The notes beneath the pieces were generated by a model that was given only the letters and a program-made list of their open reading frames with translations, did not search any database and was not told the DNA's origin. A DNA stretch of 64,000 nucleotides from an uncultured Alistipes sp. GTDB lineage: Bacteria > Bacteroidota > Bacteroidia > Bacteroidales > Rikenellaceae. Position 1 is the stretch's first letter. The number at the start of each line of letters is the position of its first letter. Location: positions 62,001 to 126,000 of the forward strand of contig CALUNH010000002.1 in assembly GCA_944321965.1 (NCBI GenBank), in the 5' to 3' direction. Positions 16,920 through 24,123 of the stretch are shown piece after piece. A program made the translations under genes and the position numbers.

Positions 16920-19076
16920 ATGAAAAACTATTCAGCCAAAGAGATCAAGAACATCGTCCTCATCGGTGCCCCCGGCACGGGTAAAACTACCCTTGCCGAA
17001 GCGATGGCCTACGAGGGGAAAGTCATCGACCGCAGGGGTAGTATCGAGACCAACAACACACTCTCGGACAATACGGATATCGAGCACGAATACAAACGCT
17101 CGATCTATTCCACGATCCTCTTCACCGAATTCATGGACCGAAAACTCAATATCATCGACTGCCCCGGATCCGACGACTTCTGCGGAAGCCTCTTCTCCGC
17201 ATTCAAGGTCGGCGACGTCGGCGTATTCCTCTTCAATGCCCAGAACGGATGGGAGGTCGGAAGCGAGATTCAGGCCCGTTACGCCCGCCTGCTCCAGAAA
17301 CCCGTCATCGGTGTCATCAACCAGCTCGATGCCGACAAGGCCAGCTTCGAAGCCACGTTCGACTCCATCAAGGCCGCCTCGCGCGTGAAACCCGTCATCG
17401 TACAGTACCCCGTCAACCAGGGTCCCGAATTCAACGCCTTCATCGACGTCCTGCTCATGAAGATGTACCGCTTCAAGGACCACGACGGTCACCGCGAAGA
17501 GCTCGAAATCCCCGCCGAGGAGATGGAACGTGCCATGGAACTCAACAAGGAGCTCGTCGAAATGGCCGCCGAGCACGACGAAGCCCTCATGGAGCTCTAC
17601 TTCGACAAGGGAACGCTGACCCAGGACGACATCCGCGCCGGTCTCAAGATCGGTCTCTCGAAGCGTGAGGTAATGCCCATCTTCTGCACCAGCGGAAAAC
17701 GCGATATCGGAACCAAACGTCTCATGGAGTTCATTATCAACGTCGCTCCCGGACCGCTGAAGGCCCCCGCATTCCTCTCCACCGAGGGCGAAGAGATCGC
17801 AGCCGACGAAACGGCCCCCGCCGTGGCCTTCGTATTCAAGAGCCAGGTCGAACAGCACATCGGTGAAATCTCCTACTTCCGCGTCATCCGCGGCAAGATC
17901 ACCGAGGGTACCGAACTCGTCAACACCCGCACCGGGAACAAGGAGAAGCTCTCGCAGCTCTTCGCCGTCGCCGGAAAGAACCGCATCAAGGTCACCGAAC
18001 TCTCCGCAGGAGACATCGGCTGCACCGTCAAACTCAAGGGTACCCGCACGAACGACACCCTCTCGGCTGCCGCCGCGCCCGTGACGATCGAACCCATCGT
18101 CTTCCCCGAACCGCGCTACCGCGCCGCCGTCAAGTGCAAGGAGCAGAGCGATGAGGAGAAGCTCGGCAAACTGCTCAACGACGCCAAGTTCGAAGACCCG
18201 ACGATTCTGGTCGAATACTCCAAGGAACTGAAGCAGACCATCATCCAGGGCCAGGGCGAACACCACCTGAACATCCTTCGCTCGCGCATCGAAAAGGAGA
18301 ACAAACTCGCATACGACTACATCGCACCGAAGATCCCCTACCGTGAAACCATTACCAAGGTCGCACAGGCCGACTACCGTCACAAGAAGCAGTCGGGAGG
18401 CGCCGGACAGTTCGGTGAGGTTCACATGATCATCGAACCCTACTACGAGGGGATTCCCGAACCGAAGAACTACAAGGTCCCCGGAAAGGGAGACATGGTC
18501 GTCAATGTCAAAACCAAGGAGGAGTACGACCTCGCATGGGGCGGAAAACTCCAGTTCTATTCGGCCATCGTCGGCGGCGCCATCGACGCCCGCTTCATGC
18601 CCGCCATCCTCAAGGGTATCATGGAGAAGATGGACGAGGGCCCGCTCACGGGTTCCTACGCCCGCGATATCCGCGTGGTGATCTACGACGGCAAGATGCA
18701 CCCCGTGGATTCGAACGAAATCTCCTTCAAACTCGCCGCCCGAAACGCATTCAAGGAGGCATTCCGCAACGCCGGTCCCAAGATCATGGAGCCGATCTAC
18801 AACGTCGAGGTCCTCGTCCCGAGCGAGTACATGGGTGCCGTGATGTCCGACCTCCAGAACCGCCGCGCCATGATTGCCGGCATGGAGTCCGACAAGGGTT
18901 TCGACCGCCTGAACGCCCTCGTGCCGCTGGCCGAGCTCTACCGCTACTCGACCACCCTCTCGTCGCTGACCTCCGGATCGGCCACCTACACCATGAAGTT
19001 CTCATCCTACGAGCAGGTGCCCGCCGACGTGCAGGACAAACTGCTCAAGGCATACACCGATACCGACGAGGAGTAA
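16920..19076 (+). CDS. Elongation factor G paralogue (EF-G2 type) with altered GTPase motifs
   Basis: A 718-aa protein with the five-domain EF-G layout: G domain (about 1-290), domain II (about 310-390), III, IV (with YRHKKQSGGAGQFGEVHM) and V. It is not the canonical translocase. The P-loop is GAPGTGKTT (residues 16-24) instead of AHIDAGKTT. Switch I lacks the RGITI element (KRSIYST, 59-65). The G3 motif reads DCPGSDDF, so the catalytic His of DTPGHVDF is Ser84. G4 is NQLD (134-137) instead of NKxD. A Bacteroides EF-G2 that supports slow translation without GTP hydrolysis during carbon starvation is known, and this gene fits that description. Canonical fusA is expected elsewhere on the chromosome. 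A strong terminator follows at 19102-19138. Confidence 0.88.
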   Translation: MKNYSAKEIKNIVLIGAPGTGKTTLAEAMAYEGKVIDRRGSIETNNTLSDNTDIEHEYKRSIYSTILFTEFMDRKLNIIDCPGSDDFCGSLFSAFKVGDVGVFLFNAQNGWEVGSEIQARYARLLQKPVIGVINQLDADKASFEATFDSIKAASRVKPVIVQYPVNQGPEFNAFIDVLLMKMYRFKDHDGHREELEIPAEEMERAMELNKELVEMAAEHDEALMELYFDKGTLTQDDIRAGLKIGLSKREVMPIFCTSGKRDIGTKRLMEFIINVAPGPLKAPAFLSTEGEEIAADETAPAVAFVFKSQVEQHIGEISYFRVIRGKITEGTELVNTRTGNKEKLSQLFAVAGKNRIKVTELSAGDIGCTVKLKGTRTNDTLSAAAAPVTIEPIVFPEPRYRAAVKCKEQSDEEKLGKLLNDAKFEDPTILVEYSKELKQTIIQGQGEHHLNILRSRIEKENKLAYDYIAPKIPYRETITKVAQADYRHKKQSGGAGQFGEVHMIIEPYYEGIPEPKNYKVPGKGDMVVNVKTKEEYDLAWGGKLQFYSAIVGGAIDARFMPAILKGIMEKMDEGPLTGSYARDIRVVIYDGKMHPVDSNEISFKLAARNAFKEAFRNAGPKIMEPIYNVEVLVPSEYMGAVMSDLQNRRAMIAGMESDKGFDRLNALVPLAELYRYSTTLSSLTSGSATYTMKFSSYEQVPADVQDKLLKAYTDTDEE

Positions 19077-19101
19077 TCCCCCGAATCGGACTGAATTCAC
19101 A

Positions 19102-19138
19102 GAGACGGGCCCCTTCTCAGGCGGCCCGTCTCGTTTTT
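19102..19138 (+). terminator. Terminator after the EF-G paralogue
   Basis: GAGACGGGCC (19102-19111) pairs perfectly with GGCCCGTCTC (19123-19132), followed by GTTTTTG. Confidence 0.9.
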
Positions 19139-19280
19139 GAATGGTCCGCCCCGATCCTGGACGGCCCGCCCGTTTTTCAGGCAGCACGGCCCGTTTTTCA
19201 CGAGGCCCCGGCTTGCTTTGAACGGCCGGTCCGTTTTCAGACAGCACGGCCCGTTTTTCAAGCGCCCCGCTTCGTTTTCG
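19107..19280 (+). repeat. About three degenerate 60-bp tandem units derived from the terminator arm
   Basis: The segments CAGGCGGCCCGTCTCGTTTT (from 19119), CAGGCAGCACGGCCCGTTTT (from 19179) and CAGACAGCACGGCCCGTTTT (from 19239) recur at exactly 60-base spacing. Each unit ends in a GGCCCG-type arm plus a T-run, like the 3' half of the EF-G terminator. A partial fourth unit (CCCCGCTTCGTTTTCG) follows from about 19264. The array fills much of the 357-base gap between the EF-G and PiT genes; no gene is seen here. Confidence 0.65.
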
Positions 19281-19344
19281 CGGGTCGGAGCTCCCGGAAC
19301 CAAAGGCCCCAAAGGCCGCTCCAAAGGAGATTTCGGACAAGGCC

Positions 19345-19362
19345 ACGTTAAATTAACGTTAA
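19345..19362. promoter_or_regulatory. Palindrome upstream of the phosphate transporter, operator candidate
   Basis: ACGTTAA-A-TTAACGT (19345-19359) is a perfect inverted repeat and overlaps a second palindrome, TTAACGTTAA (19353-19362). It lies about 40 bases upstream of the -7 box at 19401. Confidence 0.4.
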
Positions 19363-19400
19363 CATTCAGTGTCAATTCCGTTTCATCGGGAAATTTCAAG

Positions 19401-19408
19401 TAAATTTG
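19401..19408 (+). promoter_or_regulatory. -7 box (TAAATTTG) for the phosphate transporter
   Basis: TAAATTTG matches TAnnTTTG and lies 25 bases before ATG 19434. No clear -33 element is seen, consistent with activator dependence. Confidence 0.45.
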
Positions 19409-19433
19409 TTCAGCATTTGCACTGAATTTCAGC

Positions 19434-21659
19434 ATGAGTGACATCTACACCTTCATCGTCGGAATCCTGGGAATTCTCGCTGTTTCCGGGCTATTTGTCG
19501 GCGTGACAAACGACGCCGTAAACTTCCTGAACTCCGCAATCGGTTCGAAAGCCGCTCCCATGAAGATCATCCTTGCCGTCGCATCCTTCGGCATCATCAT
19601 CGGAGTCGTAACATCCAGCGGAATGATGGAGGTCGCACGAAGCGGCATGTTCAACCCCGGACTCTTCACCTTCCACGAGGTGATGATGCTCTACCTCGGC
19701 GTCATGTTCGCAAACGTCATCCTCCTCGACCTCTACAACTCCTGGGGGCTCCCCACCTCGACCACCGTATCCCTCATCTTCTGTCTGCTGGGATCCGCAA
19801 TCGCCGTATCCATCTACAAGATCTCAAACGACCCGGCTCAGGGCATCACAACCCTCGGACAGTACATAAACACATCCCGGGCAATGGGTATCGTCTCCGC
19901 GATCCTCCTCTCCGTGGTCATCGCATTCACCTGCGGAACCATCGTCATGTACATCTCCCGGCTCATCTTCTCGTTCCGATACACCGCAATATTCCACCGA
20001 TACGGGTCCCTCTGGTGCGGAGCCTCGCTCACGGCGATCGTCTATTTCGCCGTCTTCAAGGGACTGAAAACCATCCTCGCAGGGCATGACTTCATCAAGT
20101 GGATCGACAGCCACCTGCTCCTCGCCCTCTTCATCTGCTGGATCGCCTGCTCCATGATCCTCTTCTTCATCCAGCGCCTCAAGATCAACATCCTCCGAAT
20201 CACGATCCTCTCCGGAACCTTCGCGCTCGCACTCGCATTCGCAGGAAACGACCTCGTCAACTTCATCGGCGTGCCCGTAGCCGGATTCGACGCATACTCC
20301 ATCACCCGACACTCCGGAGACGCCGGAATGCTCATGGAGGCTCTCAACGAAAACGTGCCTGCAAATTTCCTCATCCTGCTCGCGGCCGGAGCCATGATGA
20401 TCCTCACGCTCTGGACCTCCAAGAAGGCCATGCACGTCACCGAAACCGAACTCTCGCTCTCGGCGCAGGGCGATGAAGGACAGGAACAATACGGTTCGTC
20501 GCTCTTCTCCCGCACGATCGTACGCGCTGCTCTCAACATCAATGCGGGAATCGAGCGGGTCATCCCCCCGAAAGCCCGGGAGGCGATCTCCCGTCGTTTC
20601 GAATTCGAGGATGTCGAGCACAGCGGGGCCCCCTACGACATGATCCGAGCCACGGTAAACCTAACTACGTCGGCCCTTCTGATCGCCATGGCCACCTCGC
20701 TGAAACTCCCCCTTTCGACCACCTACGTATGCTTCATGGTCGCCATGGGTTCCTCGCTCGCAGACCGGGCCTGGGGGCGCGAAAGCGCCGTGTACCGCAT
20801 CTCAGGCGTCATGACCGTCGTCGCAGGTTGGTTCATCACCGCGCTCGGAGGATTCCTCATCGCACTGGTCGTCGGTTTTGCACTCATCTACGGCGGAACA
20901 CCCGTGTTAATCATCATCACGATCCTCTGCGGATGGATGCTTATCCACAGCAACTTCCTCAAGAAAGACAAGGAAAGTACCGCTGTCCGCCAGCAGATCC
21001 GAACCAACGAGGACATCATCACAGACCTCCGCGACGAAGTCTGTGCCACGATGGAGTCCGCCACGAAGATCTACGACCGCACGCTCATCGCCGTATTCAA
21101 GGAGAACAGAAAGGTCCTCCGCGACATGGTCAAGGAGTCCAACGACCTCTTCTACCACTCCCGCGAACGCAAATATTCGCTCCTCCCCACCCTCAAGAAG
21201 CTCCAGGGCGAGGATGTCAATACCGCCCACTACTACGTCCAGGTCGTCGACTACCTCAACGAAATGACCAAAGCCCTGATGCACATCACCCGCCCGGCAT
21301 TCGAACACATCGACAACAACCACGAAGGCATGTCGATGGAGCAGACCCGGGACCTGATGTCGATCAACGACGACGTGGAATCGATCTACCGACGCATCAA
21401 CCAGATGCTGCGCGAGGGCGACTTCTCCGAAATCGAAACCGTACTCACGATGCGCGACCAGCTCTTCGAGTCGATCGCCGAGGCCATCAAGTCCGAACTC
21501 ACCCGAATCAACGAGGCCAAGTCCAATACCAAAGCCTCGATGCTCTACCTCACGATCCTGACCGAGACCAAGAACATGGTGCTCCAGTCGCGCAACCTGC
21601 TCAAGTCCCAGCAATACTTTCTCAAACACCTCTCGGGACCCAAAACCTGGATCAAATAG
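19434..21659 (+). CDS. PiT-family inorganic phosphate transporter with C-terminal PhoU-like domain
   Basis: A 741-aa membrane protein. Two PiT repeats are visible: FVGVTNDAVNFLNSAIGSKA at residues about 20-40, and LAFAGNDLVNFIGVPVAG near 280. Further transport motifs are GLPTSTTVSLIFCLLGSA and KLPLSTTYVCFMVAMGSSLADR. After the last hydrophobic helix (near residue 510), about 200 helical residues (REVLRDMVKESNDL-like heptads, LLPTLKKLQ, YLNEMTKALMHI) resemble PhoU. PhoU-like proteins gate phosphate uptake in other systems, so this is probably a self-regulated transporter. Typical PiT proteins are about 500 aa; the extension explains the extra length. It is a single-gene unit. Confidence 0.9.
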   Translation: MSDIYTFIVGILGILAVSGLFVGVTNDAVNFLNSAIGSKAAPMKIILAVASFGIIIGVVTSSGMMEVARSGMFNPGLFTFHEVMMLYLGVMFANVILLDLYNSWGLPTSTTVSLIFCLLGSAIAVSIYKISNDPAQGITTLGQYINTSRAMGIVSAILLSVVIAFTCGTIVMYISRLIFSFRYTAIFHRYGSLWCGASLTAIVYFAVFKGLKTILAGHDFIKWIDSHLLLALFICWIACSMILFFIQRLKINILRITILSGTFALALAFAGNDLVNFIGVPVAGFDAYSITRHSGDAGMLMEALNENVPANFLILLAAGAMMILTLWTSKKAMHVTETELSLSAQGDEGQEQYGSSLFSRTIVRAALNINAGIERVIPPKAREAISRRFEFEDVEHSGAPYDMIRATVNLTTSALLIAMATSLKLPLSTTYVCFMVAMGSSLADRAWGRESAVYRISGVMTVVAGWFITALGGFLIALVVGFALIYGGTPVLIIITILCGWMLIHSNFLKKDKESTAVRQQIRTNEDIITDLRDEVCATMESATKIYDRTLIAVFKENRKVLRDMVKESNDLFYHSRERKYSLLPTLKKLQGEDVNTAHYYVQVVDYLNEMTKALMHITRPAFEHIDNNHEGMSMEQTRDLMSINDDVESIYRRINQMLREGDFSEIETVLTMRDQLFESIAEAIKSELTRINEAKSNTKASMLYLTILTETKNMVLQSRNLLKSQQYFLKHLSGPKTWIK

Positions 21660-21667
21660 AGTGCGGA

Positions 21668-21838
21668 GGGGGGGGGTAGCGTGGAGAGAGACGAGTGGCG
21701 ACAGGAAAAAGGGGAAAGAGGGGAAAAGAGAGGAAAGATGCAGGAGACGGGAAGCGGGAGACGAAAAGCGGGAGACGAAAAGCGGGAGACGAGAGGCGGA
21801 AGGCGGGAAACGAAAGAAATGGGTAAAAAATAAACAAC
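21668..21838 (+). repeat. Purine-rich intergenic tract with G9 run and 14-bp tandem repeats
   Basis: Between the PiT stop and ATG 21839 the + strand is almost entirely purine. It opens with nine G (21668-21676) and contains four 14-bp units at 21743-21798, of which two are identical (GGAGACGAAAAGCG) and two differ by one or two bases. No promoter-like element stands out. Confidence 0.75.
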
Positions 21839-22405
21839 ATGGATATTGCCAAAGCCAAACGGCGCGAGAATATCGCTGAATACATCCTCTACCTCTGGCA
21901 GCTGGAGGACCTGTTGCGGGCCCTGCAGTTCAGTCCCGAGGCTATCTTCTCGACCCTGATCGCGCCCCGCAAGGATATTGCCGAAGAGCAGAAACACATC
22001 TTCCTGCTCTGGTACCTCGACCTGGCAAACCTCCTCCAACAGGAGGGCAAGGAGGAGAAGGGACATCTCGAACACACGCTGCATCTGATTCAGGACCTGC
22101 ACGACCTCCATCTCCAATTGATGAAACTACCCGTCGGGGAGCATTACCGACACACGTTCGCACGGCTCGAACCCGAATTGCCGCGCCTGCGCGCCGTAAT
22201 CGGGAATCCCGGCATGAGCGATACCGAACTCTGTTTCCGGGCCCTCTACGCCGCCATGCTCTACCGTATCAAGGGTGAAGGCAACAAATCCGCCGTCACA
22301 GACACGTTGGAGTTCATCTCGCCGGTGATTGCCGAGTTGGCCGATCTCTACGGAAAGGTCGAGCGGGGTGAAATCGACCTCTTCAAAAACGACCCCGAGG
22401 CATAA
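21839..22405 (+). CDS. DUF4924 family protein
   Basis: A 188-aa, mainly helical, soluble protein that matches the Bacteroidetes DUF4924 family (N-terminal KAKRRENIAEYILYLWQLED; central LHLIQDLHDLHLQLMKLP; C-terminal ISPVIAELADLYGKVERGEI). The function is unknown. No signal peptide or membrane helix is present. Both flanks carry purine-rich repeats. The bidirectional terminator at 22534-22565 closes the gene. Confidence 0.8.
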   Translation: MDIAKAKRRENIAEYILYLWQLEDLLRALQFSPEAIFSTLIAPRKDIAEEQKHIFLLWYLDLANLLQQEGKEEKGHLEHTLHLIQDLHDLHLQLMKLPVGEHYRHTFARLEPELPRLRAVIGNPGMSDTELCFRALYAAMLYRIKGEGNKSAVTDTLEFISPVIAELADLYGKVERGEIDLFKNDPEA

Positions 22406-22407
22406 CC

Positions 22408-22518
22408 GGGGGGGGGTGGAGAGAGGCACAATCCGAGAAGAGGCCGTAACCCGAGAGGGGCGGGACAGAGAGAGGCACAACCCAAGGGAGGGGCGTAACC
22501 CGGGGAGAGGTACAGCCC
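22408..22518 (+). repeat. G9 run followed by two 49-bp direct repeats
   Basis: Nine G at 22408-22416 lead into two imperfect copies of a 49-base unit (22421-22469 and 22470-22518). Both begin GAGAGGCACAA and both contain CGTAACCCG at the same offset. Confidence 0.7.
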
Positions 22519-22533
22519 GGGGAGGGATATATG

Positions 22534-22565
22534 AAAAGCGGAACGGTCAGACCGTTCCGCTTTTT
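22534..22565. terminator. Bidirectional terminator between DUF4924 and GNAT genes
   Basis: AAAAGCGGAACGGT (22534-22547), loop CAG, ACCGTTCCGC plus TTTTT (22551-22565). There are A/T runs on both sides, so it serves both convergent genes. Confidence 0.92.
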
Positions 22566-22606
22566 CGTATGCCGGGGAGATGTCGACCGACAAGTATGCC
22601 CATCGG

Positions 22607-23650
22607 TTATTCGAGATCCAGCCCCATAATGTAGTCATTCATATAAAAACCCTCGCCGATCGGGAAATCCCCTTCGCGCAGGCGGCGCATCCCCATCCGT
22701 TCGTAGAAATGCAGCGCCCGGTTGTGACGGTTGACGTTCAACTCCATGCGGCAGGGACCCGGACAGTTCGTCCGGACATGCTCCACGGCCCGCTGGAAAA
22801 GCCGTCGCCCGATACCGGAACCCTGGCAGCGGGGCAGCACGTAGATCTTCTGCAGGTGGAAAAGGCGCTCGCCCTCCCGTTCGACCGACACGTAGCCCAC
22901 CGGATCGCCGCCCTCAAAAGCCAGGTAGAAGCAATGCCCCTCGCGGAACTGCTCTCGAAGGCTCTCCTCGGAGTACATCCACGCCATCATGTAGTCGAGC
23001 TGCGCCGGGGTCAGGATCTCCCGATAGGTCGCCGGAAAGGCAACTCCGGCAACCTGCCGGATCAGCGGAATGTCGGATTCGGCGGCCCGGCGCAAGGTAA
23101 TGCCCTGCGAGGCCCGCCACGCCTCGCGCGTCAGGTGCCAAAGCTCTCCGGTGTGTTGCGATCCGTCGGAGCAGACCGGCAACGCCGTTTCGGTCCGTAC
23201 GTAACCGAAACCGCACTTCTCCAATACCCGCCGCGAAGCACGGTTGTCGGGAAAGCAGCTGCCCCACAATCCCGTAAGGCCCAGCGTCCCGAAGGCATGG
23301 CGCATCAGTTCGCTCAACGCTTCGGGGATCAATCCCCGGCCCCACCAGGGGCTTCCGAGCCAGTAGCCGACTTCGGCTTCGGATGCTCCGATCGGGAAAT
23401 GGGCCGATGCCGGGAAGAGCAGACCCACGCATCCGATCGGACAATCCGTCCCGCGCAGAGCCACGGCATAGGTCTCCGGAGCCGAAAAGACCGTCCGGAT
23501 CACCTCGCCACTCTCCGCCTCACTCCGGTGCGGAGGCCATCCCGCGGCAGGACCCACCTGCGGATCCCGAGCCACGGCAAAAAGCGCCGCGGCATCCTCC
23601 GCCCGCCACGGGCGCAAAACAAGTCGTTCGGTCGAAAACTCAATCTTCAT
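22607..23650 (-). CDS. Tandem GNAT acetyltransferase (two domains)
   Basis: A protein of about 347 aa with two complete GNAT folds. Residues about 1-165 resemble RimJ/RimL enzymes (STERLVLRPWRAEDAAALF; EVGYWLGSPWWGRGLIPEAL; NRASRRVLEKCGF). Residues about 185-347 are a second, different GNAT (LRRAAESDIPLIRQVAG; acetyl-CoA loop VLPRCQGSGIGRRLFQRAVEH; NVNRHNRALHFYERMGM). RimL-type domains acetylate protein N-termini or small molecules; the second domain may act on amines such as polyamines. Substrates are unknown. The start at ATG 23650 (MKIEFSTERL) is preferred over 23668 because it begins the domain. Confidence 0.85.
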   Translation of the reverse strand: MKIEFSTERLVLRPWRAEDAAALFAVARDPQVGPAAGWPPHRSEAESGEVIRTVFSAPETYAVALRGTDCPIGCVGLLFPASAHFPIGASEAEVGYWLGSPWWGRGLIPEALSELMRHAFGTLGLTGLWGSCFPDNRASRRVLEKCGFGYVRTETALPVCSDGSQHTGELWHLTREAWRASQGITLRRAAESDIPLIRQVAGVAFPATYREILTPAQLDYMMAWMYSEESLREQFREGHCFYLAFEGGDPVGYVSVEREGERLFHLQKIYVLPRCQGSGIGRRLFQRAVEHVRTNCPGPCRMELNVNRHNRALHFYERMGMRRLREGDFPIGEGFYMNDYIMGLDLE

Positions 23651-23681
23651 GATTCGGATTCCCTGCAAAATTCGGAAAAAT

Positions 23682-23711
23682 CAAAAAAAGCCGGCTCCCC
23701 GCGGAACCGGC
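23682..23711 (-). terminator. Terminator after rpmH
   Basis: On the minus strand GCCGGTTCC (23711-23703) pairs with GGAGCCGGC (23698-23690, one wobble), followed by TTTTTTT. Confidence 0.85.
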
Positions 23712-23735
23712 CTGTCGCTCTCTGCCTGCAACAAA

Positions 23736-23897
23736 CTATGCGTACTTGAACGTCGACTCGTCCGATACCGTCAGCTTCTTGCGGCCCTTTGCGCGGCGCG
23801 CTGCCAGCACCTTGCGTCCGTTGGCCGTAGCCATACGAGCACGGAAACCGTGCTTGTTGATCCGCTTCCGACGCGAAGGCTGGTAAGTTCTCTTCAT
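23736..23897 (-). CDS. rpmH: 50S ribosomal protein L34
   Basis: A 53-aa basic protein starting [18 protein letters not shown], the invariant L34 N-terminus, and continuing [20 protein letters not shown]. It sits near the peptide exit side of the large subunit. ATG 23897 is chosen because L34 always begins MKRTYQ; the longer open frame upstream is leader DNA. In many bacteria rpmH directly precedes rnpA, but here rnpA and yidD lie 20 kb away. The C-terminal extension ([11 protein letters not shown]) is longer than in E. coli. Confidence 0.97.
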   Translation of the reverse strand: MKRTYQPSRRKRINKHGFRARMATANGRKVLAARRAKGRKKLTVSDESTFKYA

Positions 23898-23944
23898 TGC
23901 CATAGCTATCTGTTTTTTGTTGTTTCTGACATTTTTACGGATTG

Positions 23945-23974
23945 CAAAAGTACAACAAAAAAATGATCCGCAAA
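23945..23974 (-). promoter_or_regulatory. rpmH promoter (TTTG-18-TACTTTTG)
   Basis: On the minus strand TTTG (23974-23971), an 18-bp spacer and TACTTTTG (23952-23945). It gives an A-rich leader of about 42 bases before ATG 23897. Confidence 0.6.
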
Positions 23975-24025
23975 AATTTTTCACGAAAATATTTCATCCG
24001 GACAGGCAAAAAGCCCGAAATCCTA

Positions 24026-24033
24026 TTACCTTT
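24026..24033 (+). promoter_or_regulatory. -7 box (TACCTTTG) for murA
   Basis: TACCTTTG lies 90 bases before ATG 24124; the -33 element is not clear. Confidence 0.45.
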
Positions 24034-24123
24034 GTAGAAAAAGCAACAGTTCCGGAAACCGTCGGCAATCCGGCCGCCGCTCCCGGAACCCGTGGTTTCA
24101 AAACCCATTAACCGAGATCCGAA

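Noticed and set aside
19102-19280. CRISPR array
   Set aside because: The repeats are degenerate, directly adjacent without unique spacers, and no cas genes are present.
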